Source: Spongospora subterranea
Taxonomy: Eukaryota > Endomyxa > Phytomyxea > Plasmodiophorida > Plasmodiophoridae
Reading direction: 5' to 3'
NCBI GenBank assembly: GCA_900404475.1
Contig: OUQQ01000047.1
Span: forward strand, 1-57,296
DNA length: 57,296 nucleotides
How positions within the stretch are numbered: the stretch's first letter is position 1; the number at the start of each line of letters is the position of its first letter. This document shows, in pieces, positions 16,287 through 28,380 of this stretch. Below the pieces are notes generated by a model. That model was not told the origin of the DNA, ran no database searches, and was given only the letters and a program-made list of their open reading frames with translations. A program made the translations under genes and the position numbers.

Positions 16287-17164
16287 ATGGCGTCATCTTC
16301 GAGCGGAAACCCGATCGCCGATAGCGTCGGCATCCCGCTCCACACCGACACGTTCCTGATCTCGCCCACAGCTGCCCTGCTATCGCAGTCGCCCTTCGCC
16401 CATCTGGCGCCATTGACGCAGGAAGCCAGCCGCCGTCACCTATCGCTGCGAGCGTCGCCCCAATCCGCCGACGACCTGTCCGACGACGAATGCGACGCGC
16501 TCCTGGCTCAGATCAAATCGGTTCTGTCGCGCGCTCCCTCGTCCGAGTCGCAGAAATCGTCGCGCCCCGACCCAATCGCACCCAGATCAGAGACGCCTGC
16601 AAGGAGTCAGCCGAAAACCAGGAGGTCTAAATCCGCCCATCTGGGAAAACCGGCAGAGAAACCGGCCAGAAAACCACCGAGAATATTAGCGGAATCTGAA
16701 CCGGATCGGAAACCGCCGTTCGTCACCTGTTTTGGATCTGGAAGGTGAAAATTTGTTTGTTTTTTTCATTTCACTGGGTTTTTACGTTGTTCTATTGCCC
16801 TTCACCTTGTTGGTTTCGTTGCATGATCAAGGTCGCTCGAATTTTTCACAGATTTTCAAGCGATTGTTTGTTGTTGATTTTATATGTCGATTTTTTTCCC
16901 GATGTTCTGTTCGTTAACATCGTTTGAGACAGTTCAATTGTTGACCGTTGGTCGCCATTGGTTGTGAATTGAATTTCGGTCGCTGTCAGGTCGTTTCGTC
17001 ATGCGACCCGCTTGCCAAACGGCTTGGTTCGCCTGAGGCGCGACTACGAGTTCGAGGAGTTCTCCCGGGGCGGGATCGGCCCGATCGGCCGATACCATTG
17101 GCAACCGTTATCCATAACGGAACGGCAACCGCCTTTAGCTTATATCGATCTGAAAATAAAATAG
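16287..17164 (+). CDS. hypothetical protein with a disordered N-terminus
   Basis: Exon 16287-16744 joins in frame with 16990-17164 across a 245-nt intron (donor GTGAAAAT, acceptor CTGTCAG), giving 210 residues. The first 150 are Ser/Pro/Arg-rich and contain an acidic SADDLSDDECDALLAQIKSV helix. The second exon looks folded: RHATRLPNGLVRLRRDYEFE followed by EFSRGGIGPIGRYHWQPLS. It ends at a stop shortly after LAYIDLK, but a further intron and exon are possible. No family recognised. The open, compositionally coherent second exon is the main support. Confidence 0.5.
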
Positions 17165-17445
17165 GCGCGACGTCCAATGCTGAACCTTTCCCCACAGTGT
17201 TCGCTCCGTTTTGTTCACCCTCAGGTGTGCTGAGCGCTTCAGCGTTGTGTCGACCATGTGGGTTCCAACTCAACTCGACCATACTGGCCCTGTTTTAGTT
17301 GATTTCAGCAAATGTGTCTGCCGGCAAAGGGCTGCATGATATGAAATGGGGATAATTAGGTTGATCATTCCTCATATTCCGCGCAACTCAAACACTTTGT
17401 TTTTTTCATCCCACGTCTCAAAGCGTATTCCTCTACAGAGACTTG

Positions 17446-17846
17446 TCAACCACAGATGACCCGATTTGCGCCGATATCAATATTGTCGCAACTCCAACAA
17501 CACCAGCGATTGGCGGCTATTTTCCGTCGTTCGATCTTGAACAGACCCACTTGATTTTTCATCTCTGCCATTTCCGTGCTCATCTGTTGTATCAACGCAT
17601 TCACTCACACCGATACCGACATGAATGACTGTTTATTGGAGCGTGTCGTCGCCATCGTTATATCTCCGGTAATCGCAGACTTGCCGTTCCTGTTTAACCG
17701 CTTCACTCCATACATCTCTGTAAAACTCGTCTTCGGGAAACCCAGCCTGAACAGACGTGTGTTAGCGGGGAACCGCGAATTCAACAGCAGTTTTAGTTTA
17801 CCTGCAGAGCTTCGATCGCCTTCATTGTCGCTTTTATCGCCATCAT
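17446..17846 (-). CDS. possible short coiled-coil protein
   Basis: Two exons (17846-17802 and 17583-17446) join in phase across a 218-nt intron, giving about 60 residues. The sequence MMAIKATMKAIEALQ followed by MSTEMAEMKNQVGLFKIERR has heptad-like spacing. The C-terminal part is Cys/Trp-rich and may be intron read-through, so the true end is unsure. No homologue recognised. It could be a chance open frame. Confidence 0.3.
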
Positions 17847-17948
17847 CCTAAACGCGCATACACACTCGATCAAAATCATAATTTTTTTAAAAATGTCAAT
17901 GGGCTGTTCGTGAACATTGCCAGAAACGACTGAGATTGCTAGTGTCGC

Positions 17949-18651
17949 TTACTCGGTACCGCGTTGGCGTTCTTGGCGATACAGCTGGTCCTGTACAATC
18001 ATATCCGGAATGTTCGGTTCGCACGATACGAACATCAACGTCCGGTTCAGATCAACATGATAACGATGATCACAGACCCGAGCAGGTCTTCTGCTATCAA
18101 GTGTTGGCGCCATTGGCATGGCTGGCGATACCGGTTTCGAGAACGACGTAGCTGGTGAAACTGGTCGGGGAGGGATACGCCGATCATCGTTGTCGTCGTA
18201 GAATCCCCATCGGGTGACCCTCGGCTCCGTTTCAGCGCGTTTGACGACGAAGGAGAGTAGGGCCGCGATCGAGTCGAAAGGCCTCATGGCCAACGATACC
18301 AGCCGGGCGATGAACGCCAAGACGGCGGTCAGGCAGAGCGAAAGAATCCTCGCGAAAGATACGATGACCATCATGATCCGAGGGAATATGGCAGAGGCGT
18401 CGGCGGTTCGATCATCATCACAATGACGGGAATATCGGCAGAGACGTTGGGGAAACGGCCCATTAACCGACCGGAATTCATTGTATGAATTTCGGCCGGC
18501 CACACGCGCAAAGCCGACCACAACATGTCTCTCCGCTGTTTGGAGAGCAACGTCGCGATAGCAGCCAGAACTGGATCTTTTTCTGTCTCGGGTACTCACC
18601 GCTTTTCAATATTCTTGTTTCAATGATGGCCTTGAATTTGACTCGGTTCAT
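17949..18651 (-). CDS. hypothetical locus with a hydrophobic segment, gene structure unresolved
   Basis: Two overlapping readings exist. One is an open frame 18374-17949 of 141 residues. It has a strongly hydrophobic stretch (IMMVIVSFARILSLCLTAVL followed by AFIARLVSLA), then a proline-rich tail with PPRPVSPATSFSKPVSPAMP, which looks like a single-pass or hairpin membrane protein. The other starts at ATG 18651 (MNRVKFKAIIETRILKS) and joins 18570-18371 after a possible 29-nt intron, giving 83 residues rich in basic and hydrophobic residues. They use different frames, so they may be separate genes or one gene whose splicing I could not solve. Neither resembles a known family. Confidence 0.35.
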
Positions 18652-18722
18652 TGATGTCGAACGTCGCCAATTGTTTTTATCCGTTCGAATTTATGTTGGG
18701 ACTGGGGCTCGATAAGTAACCG

Positions 18723-19292
18723 TCAATGAATTGCATAAACGCTTAGCACCAACACCAATAAAAAACAGCAAATCGCATTGCCTGTCGCGAAGGCACACAA
18801 CCGGATAAGTGCCGTCGGGCGTTGTCGTTTGCAGCTACGGGGAAGAAAACGCTGACCTGGGCAGATGGACACGTCACTTTTGGCATTGTTCCGGGCGATT
18901 TGACATGTCATACCGATGGCCTTCAAACTCTCCAGCATGATGTATTGCCACTCGACTCCTCCGTTCCTCATTATAGCGTTTATTGCAGTACAAATGACGG
19001 CCGAGCCAGTTTCCTCTTTCTGAATTTTCAGAACAGTTCCTCGATGCAGTTTATCTACGACAACAAAAATCGAATATCGTTGATGCACACAGATGGCACA
19101 AAACTTCATAAATGTACAACCAAATATTCCAGAAAATTCCCTCCCGAGCCAACATTGTCTGGTTGGTGTGTGGCGGCGGAATCCTGTGGGCCAGTTGATA
19201 TCGTTACTGCAACCGTCTCCTCGCACATGCCCACTTTGGACTGTGTAACGCAACACCGGTAACGATCCGGTAACACTAACACGGGTTCCCAT
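18723..19292. other. overlapping long open frames on both strands, undecided
   Basis: The minus strand has a 189-codon frame (19292-18723) and the plus strand a 146-codon frame (18822-19262) over the same bases. Neither has a recognisable motif, clear splice structure or paralogue in the window. At least one is a shadow. The stretch also contains the promoter of the EF-hand gene starting at 19324. Confidence 0.3.
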
Positions 19293-19323
19293 AGACTTTC
19301 ACCATTGTCGGTGTTATTCGACA

Positions 19324-20723
19324 ATGGCGGAGGGGAGAGGCGGGATCATTCAGTTCGGACCCTTCGACGATGCCGAGGTCAAGGAGGCGTTCGACTCGTT
19401 CGATCTAGATGCCAATTCGTTCATCGGTCTGTAGAGAGAGGCGTGTGCCAACCGATGAAGGCTGGCCGACTGATGCTGGGTCCTCCGTTTAGGGGCCGCC
19501 GAGCTACGCCACGTTTTCACCGCAATGGGTGAATTGATCACGGACGAAGAAGTCGACGAGATGATCAAAATGTCAAATCATGCTGTCCCTGTCGTAGTTT
19601 ATCTGATGTATAATTTGGATTAGGTGCGACGAAGACGGTATGAAAATGCACTGGTTTGAAAAGAACATGAATAACTTGATCACTTAAGGAGATGGTCAAA
19701 TCAGTTTCGAAGAATTTTCCGGAATGATTTTCGAGCATACGACCCGGCCAAAGATTGTACCAGCGAGAATGCTATTGGCGTCGGAAGCGGCCGCAGCTGG
19801 TGTGGAAATCCGCACCGCCGTCCCAGTTGCCGTTGCTGCCAAAGACCCAAATCTCAAAAGCGAAACCGCTCCCGTCTCCATTGCAACTAGAGTTCAAACG
19901 GCTGCTTCGCTGTTTGGAGGTTTAGTCAGCAACAAAGAAGAGTTTCAGGTTGCTTTCATATCCAGTGTTCATGTCGTTTTGTTTGTTTTATTAAGTGGTT
20001 CATCTATTTAGTCCAAGTTTGAGACCAGATGATAATTTGCTGCTTTTCACAGGAGATTAAAACGCTAGTGAGTGCTATTGCTCAGGAGTTTAATCTGGAA
20101 TCCGAGCAAATTGATGATTTGAAAGAACGGTTTCTCGCCGCAGATCGGGATAACAGTGGCGAGCTAGAATATCGGGAGTTTTGTAAATTCATTGGGAAAC
20201 CAAGCAATATGCTGTCGAGGCAGTTTTTTGATCTTTTTGGTATGTTTTGGGCTGATACAGTAAGGTATAAACATGACGAATTTTCGATCAGATTCGGACG
20301 GGACAGGGACAATTGATTCTCGTGAAATTATTTTGGCGCTTGCGTCCATCAGTCGCCGTGACATCAAAGACAAGGTCAAATTCGTGTTTAACCTCTACGA
20401 CATGGATGGGAATGGGTACCTCACGAAGACGGAGCTTCTTTCTATTTTAAAAGCGACCCATTTTGCTAGCGCACACACTGACCTAAACAAGAAGATTGCC
20501 GCAATATTTGCAAATTGCGACAAGAATCTTGATGACCAACTTACACTAGGTAAAGCCACATTTTTTACGCTGCGTTTGTATCACAGTTCATTGATTCACC
20601 TTGTGCTTCTCCCTGAACTATCTCGTCTTTTTAGCCGAATTCCAGGAGATGGCCACTACACTCCCAAACCTCATGTTTCCTGTATATCAATTAATGGAAA
20701 GCCTTGAAACGGTCGCACAATAA
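19324..20723 (+). CDS. six-EF-hand calcium-binding protein (calmodulin-like pair plus calcineurin-B-like lobe)
   Basis: Exons 19324-19426, 19493-19571, 19624-19637, 19689-19948, 20053-20239, 20292-20549 and 20635-20723 give 329 residues. Exon 3 is a 14-nt microexon that completes an EF-hand loop. Residues 1-75 resemble one calmodulin/centrin lobe: EF1 [34 protein letters not shown]2 [13 protein letters not shown] linker of ~75 residues rich in Ala and Val follows. Residues 150-329 resemble calcineurin B/NCS proteins with four loops: [12 protein letters not shown] (183), [12 protein letters not shown] (215), [12 protein letters not shown] (251) and [12 protein letters not shown] (291). All but EF1 and the last have near-ideal ligand residues. 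No signal peptide or membrane segment is seen. It is probably a calcium sensor or regulatory subunit; the partner is unknown. Confidence 0.85.
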
Positions 20724-21520
20724 CCCCAGCAATTTCATATTTGTATTGTCGAAACCAGTGTTACCGAAACCAAGTTCAAAATACCAAGTGTATTCAAGAA
20801 CGGTGATCCAGTGAGCATTTTTTCTTAACAGTCGTAGCAACTCCTTTTTCTTCTCCATAAACGGCCACAAAACTAATGGCCAGCTTTCAACGATATCGTG
20901 AGTGTTGACACTGTAATTCCCGCATTGTCACAATCCATCGCTATGGTCATTGATATGTTAGATCCATTACAGCCACTCAAAAATGCCACATATGGAGATA
21001 TAGAGCTCCGTCCTTTTGACGAGTTGGCAATGATAGAGAAGCCTCATATCATCCTTTAAATAACAAAAAACGGATTTGCCATCCGATCAACGCGAGAACT
21101 TCAATAGCGAAACAAACAACTCAAAACAGTCGTTGATTTTGTCCTGAGCATATCGACTGCAACTGGGAATTCACAGAAGATGTTATCTGCCGTAGGGATG
21201 GGAAATTAATAACCGACAGAGAGTCAAAATCGAAGCAGCTTTCACTTGATTACACCGGTCAGGAGCCCGATGCGAGTTCGTAAAAAGTTCTGTTCCATGT
21301 TTAACCAAATTTTCCTGAAACGAAATATCTTGGGCGCAAAGCCTGTCGAGATTTCGCCATCCCGGCACAGTGCGCAGCGACGCGCAATTGAGCCGCAGCC
21401 CGTTTTGCTGGGAATGATCTGCGCCGATTAGTCTGGGGCATTCAAAAGGCACTCAATGACCCACAATTATAGATCATCGGTCAGACCTGGCCTGGCCTGA
21501 GAAAATTACAATCGGCCAGG
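20724..21520. other. intergenic stretch without a recognisable gene
   Basis: No open frame here shows a conserved motif. It holds the 3' flank of the EF-hand gene and the 5' flank of the acyltransferase gene. Confidence 0.45.
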
Positions 21521-22793
21521 ATGGCCACAGCGTGGCTATACAGAATGGGGAACACCATTTGCGTCATGATGTGCATGTTCGTGCTTGTTGCCACCTCACT
21601 GATTATCAATGTCGGGCAAATTGTCGGGATCGTTTTACGCCGTCCCCGTTGGCCACAAAGGCTGGCGTCGCACTGGTGGCTTCTCTCTCAGTTTATGACA
21701 GAATGCTGGTCGGGTGTGGTATTTTCCTTCTCCGGTGACGATATTTTCAATAGAAAAGTCGAATCCGCTGTTATCATGTTGGTTTTCGCTGTTGGCGCCA
21801 TCAAATCTTTCCTTACAGCTTGTTCAGATCGAACCATTGCCCTGGCATCGACAATCTTCCCGGCGTCTCCCTATCGAGTCGATCAATCGGCTGCGGTTCA
21901 ATCTGCGCCTTGATCAAATCGTCACTATTGATGATTCCCGGTCTCGGCTGGGTCAATTACCTTCAGGGCTCGCTGTTTTTCACGCGAAACCTGGAAGCTT
22001 ATAAAAAGGTGGTTGGAGTTCGTCTGAAGGCTTTGTCAACTCCGCTCTGGGTCGGAATTTTTCCTGAAGGCACGAGAATCACTCCGAAGAAGCGGCTGGA
22101 ATCCCAGAAGTTCGCTGCTCAAAATAATCTCCCTGCATTATTCAATGTTCTAATACCTCGCACGAAGGGATTCGTGCTTGTCCTACAAGAGTAATATCAG
22201 TCGTGCGGTTGTCGTTGCGCCCTAATCTCTTGGTGCAGGTTAGCCCCCGTATTGGATGCGGTTTATGACGTCACAACCTGCTACGAAGGGGCTCCCATGT
22301 ACTTCTCCGATCTGATCTGGCGAGGCGCTTTCCAGACGCGTGCTGTTCACATGCACATTCGCCGATCAAGCGTCACCGAGATTCCCAAGTCGGAAGAGGA
22401 TCTCAAAAAATGGCTGTAAGTCCTTCGCCGATCCTCTTTCGCCATTCCCAATCGGTTTCTAGGTATAAATCGTTCGAATCAAAAGATAAATTGGTGGATC
22501 ATTTTGGCAATCGAGGCTTTTTGCCTGGCCCAATAGTTACTTGCCCGGTACTAGCCTGGCGCCTATTCAGAGTGTTCGCAACGTGGACATTAGCGTTAGC
22601 TGGATCGTTGCTGGTTGCGACCCAGTTCAGGTCGAATTTGGCATGGATATACGCGGCGCTATCATTGGTCACGGTTTTCTCTGGCGCTCTACGAACATAT
22701 TCTTCTGTACAACACATGACCGTTTCTGATAGGTTCGAGCAGGAACGATTCATGTCGCAAGAATTTTTCGCTCGTCAAACAAAAAAGGAATAA
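21521..22793 (+). CDS. lysophospholipid/1-acylglycerol-3-phosphate acyltransferase (AGPAT5-like)
   Basis: Coding segments 21521-21769, 21819-22190, 22239-22415 and 22463-22793 give about 375 residues. The protein has an N-terminal membrane segment (ICVMMCMFVLVATSLIINVG), the catalytic NHx4D motif as NHCPGID, the acceptor-binding FPEGTR, the conserved block LDAVYDVTTCYEG, and two C-terminal membrane helices. This order matches ER/mitochondrial AGPAT5, which acylates lysophosphatidic acid and related lipids. In the first segment the frame must shift by one base between VVFSFSGDDI and IEKSNPL, at the T-run 21744-21747. Alternatively a 40-nt intron, 21714-21753, keeps the frame but removes the conserved GDDI block. 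It could therefore carry a mutation or a sequencing error; the rest is intact. Confidence 0.85.
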
Positions 22794-23580
22794 AATAAAA
22801 TCAGTGTTCGAGATGAGAAAATCTTGCCGAACTCATATATTCTTGCATGCGTGAATGGATTTTACGTCCGCGAAATTTATCCCAAAAAAATATTTTCTCC
22901 AAGCTGAACTGGTCTTCTAATTTTCAAACGTCATCTCTTTGTTTTAAGGGGGTTTTTGTTACGAATAATGTAGTTCCGTTTTAGTGTTTGCAGGATTGTA
23001 AGTCTCCCACAAGAGCCAGGCTTCGTTGGCGTTTCCATAGATTGAAAAAAAAACATCTCCTGGCTTTGATCGTACTTGCTATACGTACTCTGTGAAAAAA
23101 CGGACGAGAAGCGCGAAAGATTTGGAATATCCCGTGGCTTCCACTTTTAGCACTCAAAACGGTCCGATCCGTCATAATCTCATAATCGGCGGCGTTTTCC
23201 ACAAAAGACAAATATAAAATTCGAGACTGTGAAGCTTTATAAAATATTATAAAAAATGATGTGTTGACGCTAGATTATTTTTCTCCTCTCTTACAGCATC
23301 CTACTTAAATCCGGTTATAATCCACAAAAAAACAAAGATCAGAAGCATGTTGGCGTTCTTCAACGACTACTTGTAGAGTTTGCAGCTCGTTGGCAAAGTT
23401 TGATTCAATGCAACGATGGAATTGATTGATATGTAGGTGACGGTATATAGGCGACCGGCCGGGCTGATCTGGACGGGTCGTCATCAGTTCATAATCGACC
23501 GCGCATCGGCGGGACTCCGTGCTGTTATCGTTCACCTCCCTGTCTCGGCTGCCGGCCGTGTTTCATCTGGGACGATCGGA
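22794..23580. other. intergenic stretch without a recognisable gene
   Basis: Two minus-strand frames (23211-22981 and 23535-23305) share a weak pattern, ADYEIMTDR and VDYELMTTR, but nothing else aligns and no family is suggested. The right part is the 5' flank of the BRWD-like gene. Confidence 0.35.
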
Positions 23581-26500
23581 ATGGATACGATCGACGCAGG
23601 TAATGCCATTCCGCTGTCAGGATGATGACTGGGCCCCTGTTCTCCCTCCACTCTGTTCATTCATGTGTTGTTACGCCAGTCACCATCGTTTCAATCTGTC
23701 GATGTTCATTCTTTTCATTCCTGTTTTGTTGCGGTTGTTTATAAGGGCGAGCATTGCTGATGACGGCTTGTATGCTCAGAGACATTGACCTTGATCCTGC
23801 ATCATTTGCGGGGACAGCCAGTGCTGGCGTCGGTTACTGCAGAGCTTGAAAGGCAAATCGTTGCTGCAAGACTGCTAGGACATGGTCAACGATGGGATGG
23901 TCAAAGCTTCGTCAACACATATGAGGATTTGGTAAGCGTTGAACGGGTGACCCTCATGTGTTGTCAAAATGACTTGACTTTATAACTTCGTTTTCTGGTT
24001 TAATTTCAAGTTGGTGTCTGTTATCAGCTGCTCTGTTACTACTTTTTTCTGCGAAAGATGCTTGTTTTTGTTATGCCTAACCTTAAGCGGTTTCAGACGA
24101 GGCGGTTTCTGCCAATCAACGTGACACTCCGAGATCGCATCCTATCATCTGGGCCTCAATTTTCTCCACGACCATCTTGGATCGGGTTAGTTCACGAACG
24201 GAAAAACAATCGTATCAGTATTTTGCATCGACTGGCGGAACGACAATCGTCAGGGAAAAATATCCGGTGTCCTCCATCTCTTTGGCGGTATCGGCATTTG
24301 AAGACCGTCCACGGACATCAAGGTCCCGTTTTTTGTATTGCGTTTGACAGAACAGGGAAACGGATCATTACAGGTACAAACCCACCTGGAGCAATATAGT
24401 GGAATATAATCGTGCTCTTAAGGTTCGGATGATACGCAAGTTAAAATCTGGAGGACATGTGACATTGCGTTAGAACATACGCTTGTTGGACATACATCCC
24501 CTATAAGTGATGTGTCAGTATCAATCTGTAACACTATTGTTGGATCGGCATCAAGTGATGGAACATGCCGATTGTGGTCGTTGGAAAAAGGCTTTATCTT
24601 GAAAATCATTGACGTCAGGGCAGATGTCAGCAACGTCATGCTCGTGTCAGTCTTTCACAATTTGCTCATTATCATCTCTGCAGATCTCAAGGATTGTATT
24701 TCTTCCTGGGTTTATGATCTGTACGGCTATGGATGGACGAGCATTTGCAAAACCAATGGATTCCGAATTTGAAGCGAGTATTCTTGCTTCACCCAGCCCT
24801 GCACCAGACAGTTCTTCCTGCGAAGCGTTGTCTATCAGTGTTAGCCGATGCCAATCGATATTCGGTATCGGATATAGCAGTGGGCACGTTTGCATATTTT
24901 CTGTTAACATGCTTCGCGACGGTCTTATGTTTGCCTCATCGGATATCGATCTTAGCGTTTCAGGCGAAATTGTACGATACTTTCGTTAAGCTTGAGAGGT
25001 GGCCTTACTGGTTTTAGGTGATGATAACTTTCAACAGCGGTTTTCCAGAATCTTCAGAATATCCGCTTAAGCTTGCTGTTGGAAGTAATGATGGACGTGT
25101 TCATATATTGTCGTGCAATCCAGATGGTGTTTTTGAGATGGAACATGTTCTAGGGGAAAGGTACGCTTCTCACGAATGCACTACCATTTATTCGCTAACT
25201 GCACCAACATACAGACTTGCGGAGCCTTCCGCGAGCATCGTCGTTGTTGCCTGGGCAGATATGGATAAGAGACTAGTGACAACAGATCAGAATTCCGTAC
25301 AAATTTGGAATACAAATACTGGTATGGGTCATAAGCTGGTTACATGTATTGATGTTTCATACTTTGTCTAGGCCAATTATTATTGCGCCAAGAGCTGCAT
25401 CCAACAGGCTGTGATATCCTTTCCATGTGTGTACAACCACTCGTCACTAATTTGTTATTTACTGTCGCGCTTGACGGGTCGGCTATTTTGTCCGATGTAA
25501 CAGATGGGAAAATACTCTATCGTTTCCCAGCTACTGATACGTGTAAACACTTGTATTTTTCCAATATGGGTGTCATTCACATTTTTGCGCAGACCAACTC
25601 ATGGATTGCGCTTTCTCGCATGACGGAAACTATATATGTAACTTTTTTTTTTCTGTTTTCCCGTATGCTTATAATGCTCCAGGTGCCACCAGCGATATGG
25701 GCCGTCTCGTCGTGTTTGGAACCGGATCACGTCGGCGCCACTTTACCACTCCTGAAGCACAGTTTTTTTCCTTTGAAAATGTATTTTTTGCGTCTCATGT
25801 TGTCAATAGTTTTAACTACCGATTTCAGCACCATGATGGAGTAAGACCTGTTCCTGGCGCTCGCATTCTTTGCAATGCGGATTTTGAAATTTATTCGCGG
25901 CAACCGCGGCACTTGGGTGTTTTTCCCTCAGGTGATTTATCCGAAGCTGGCAGCGATGCCGATGTTGAACAAGCTGTTCCTGAAATTTCGCGGTTCGACG
26001 CATTACCCATAAGGACTGAAGAGTTTTTTGATGGTGCTCATGGCGAGGATCTTGGGGGCCCTGTTTCAAGGGAAGATGACGTGATAGTGCAGAATGTGGA
26101 AGAACGTGATGGAGCTTCAAGTTTATCTTCTTTCTCTGACGACGACGATCTCGATAGCGCAGGTCGCAGATCTAATTGGGGATCTCCCTTTGTTGGTGAT
26201 GAGATCACTGGTCCACGTCACCGTAGGAGGTTGCGTTCAATGCAGGGGGCTGGTTCAGGGAGCGAATCCGATTTACCTGTCCGAAGGCGAAGAGTTCTTC
26301 GTGTTGGCCACGAAACGGACAGCAACCGAGCAATGGTTTCTCAAAGCCGCAGACACCGACTCCACAGGAGGTCGACTCTTCGCATCACCAGAGCAGATGG
26401 TCATGAAAGGCACACTCGCAGTTCTGGCCGCGTCAACGTTGAGGCAGCGTCAGCGTCTCGTTCCTCACGATCCAGACGTCGCCCAAATTATTCTCGTGGC

Positions 26501-28192
26501 TCTCGTTCCCGAATCTCTGAATTGAGAAGTGCTTTATCGTCGCGCTCACCTGTGGTTGAGCATGATAACTGGGTCACGACGGTATCACCACGTCGTTCAC
26601 GATCTCAAAGCCAGTCGCTGGCACGAAACGAACCACAATCAACCCGTCAATCTCGCTCGCAGCGTCGCGAGTCAGGCTCACGGGTGTCGTTGTTCTCACC
26701 ACCTCGTTCCCGTTCGCAGGTTGAAAATGAAGCCCCTCGTCGATTGTCGTTACGTCGACGAGAGGTAATATCTCCGGAACAACGTGCTGAGAGGTCTCCT
26801 CGTATACGGCGGTCCCCGATATCTTTCCATCGCTCCGCTACATCCTCGGAAAGCGACGACAATATTATTATTCGTCATCGTAAAAGAACACGCGTTGATT
26901 GCTCAGATGGTGCTTCTCTTGCTGTAAGTATCCATTGGGTTGAACTGAATATACTTTTAATCAGAGTGTAGGTCTCATTATCCAGCGCAATTCCAGGAGA
27001 TAGTCAATGGTTGCAGTTCGATCAACTTCCCTTTGAACAAATCATCCCTCAGAGAGGAGATCAAGTTGTGTACTTGCGTGAAGGTGCGTTGCCTGTCAAT
27101 TGTTGTTGTTTTCTGTACATCAATCTGTGTTCACTCGTGCAGGACATTGGAGTTTCATCACGAGCCTTCCCTTATCTCTAAGTAATGAACTTCCAGCTTG
27201 GCCATGGGGCGACACTGACCAGTTGGACGTCGATGATCTCCGTTGCATTATCAGCAAAGTCGAGTTTAAACTACCACCACCTTCACTGAGACGACGGTAT
27301 CCCGTTGCTTCTATACTCACCCTTACCCCCATTGAACAAGGTTATTGCGAACCTTTCATCGTTCCTCTTTTTCCGATCAATCAGCCCGATTATATCGTTT
27401 CTCAAGAGGTTTTTGAGGAAAGTTCCGAAAGAAATTGGCAGAGCGGCGAGCGATTTCAGGTAACTCTCTATTTTTGCTTTTTTGTTGACTTCGCTGAACT
27501 GTTTGGAAGATTTATTACGCAGACAGTAACGCGTGGTTCAGCGGAACAATAGTTGATCGAAATTTGCAATCCCTGTGGAACTCGGTCACTGTTCGTTTAG
27601 ATCGCGATGCCGGAGATAACTCGGTTGACCTCATTTTCACGCGGAGACAACGGCATCAGCAAAGCGCTAACTTCGAGGATGTTTGTCACTGGGAATTGAA
27701 ACCTCTTCAGTCCTCTGAGAAGCGTCGTGCTCGCAGAGGGACGCTGACACCTGGACTGAGTCAGCTGTGCCCCATATTAATTATGACCAACGTTTGAAAC
27801 TTATTATCACAGGCCGAGGTCTTCGCATCGTTTCTCGAGCAATGCTTTCTTCGTCCTTTTCTCAGTTTATTGAGCCAGTATCGGTGTCTGATTTTCCATT
27901 ATATCCCTGCATGGTGCCAGTCCCAATGGATTTATCGCTGGTAGAGCGCCGACTGCGTAATAATTATTACAGACGGTATTCTCGTTATTGTTTTGCATCT
28001 ACATGTTTTTTTCTGACTTGCCATTCGTTGCCAAGGGTCGATGCTCTTATAGATGATTTGCGTTTAATTGCGAGCAACGCTGTATTGTTTAACGAACCGA
28101 ATTCTCAAATTGTTCAAACAGCCAATGAGACCATCGAGGAATTGGTCAGCTCGATTCTAGACCCGTCGTCATCGTCAAGCGGATATCTGTGA
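23581..28192 (+). CDS. BRWD/PHIP-type WD40-repeat bromodomain protein
   Basis: Fourteen exons give 1241 residues: 23581-23599, 23780-23931, 24088-24373, 24423-24643, 24684-24971, 25018-25321, 25372-25542, 25593-25637, 25683-26923, 26972-27083, 27143-27459, 27510-27759, 27813-27975, 28036-28192. Order: a LisH-like N-terminus (LRGQPVLASVTAELERQIV); WD repeats about 120-520, with GHQGPVFCIAFDRTGKRI, SDDTQVKIW and MDCAFSHDGNYI; a long Ser/Arg-rich region about 630-800; a BRWD-specific tudor-like region about 915-1135 (GDQVVYLREGHW, RNWQSGERFQ); and a bromodomain about 1136-1232 (PLYPCMVPVPMDLSLVERRL, SNAVLFNEPNS). The family reads histone marks and serves as a CUL4 substrate receptor in animals; related proteins exist in plants and protists. 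Only one bromodomain is visible, whereas animal PHIP/BRWD have two. The first exon contributes six codons. Confidence 0.9.
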
Positions 28193-28380
28193 AACTCTAT
28201 ATAATTGTATAACCTATTATTTATAAAACTGCTCATCGTCACATATAGATCTCGTTCGTCGACCCCATTCGCATTACCACTTTTCCTGACGCAGTTTTCA
28301 CAGTGCTGTGCCCATAACATTTGTAGGAGCGCGGTGCGTCACCGGTCGTCTCTGACGGCCGACTTGTTTTCGATCGGGTA

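Noticed and set aside
22981..23535. Two minus-strand frames with similar ADYEIMTDR / VDYELMTTR strings
   Set aside because: Only about nine residues agree and nothing around them aligns, so duplication is not supported.
25597..27552. Overlapping plus-strand frames that look like separate small genes
   Set aside because: They are exons or off-frame shadows of the BRWD-like gene; phases and WD/bromodomain homology join them into one gene.
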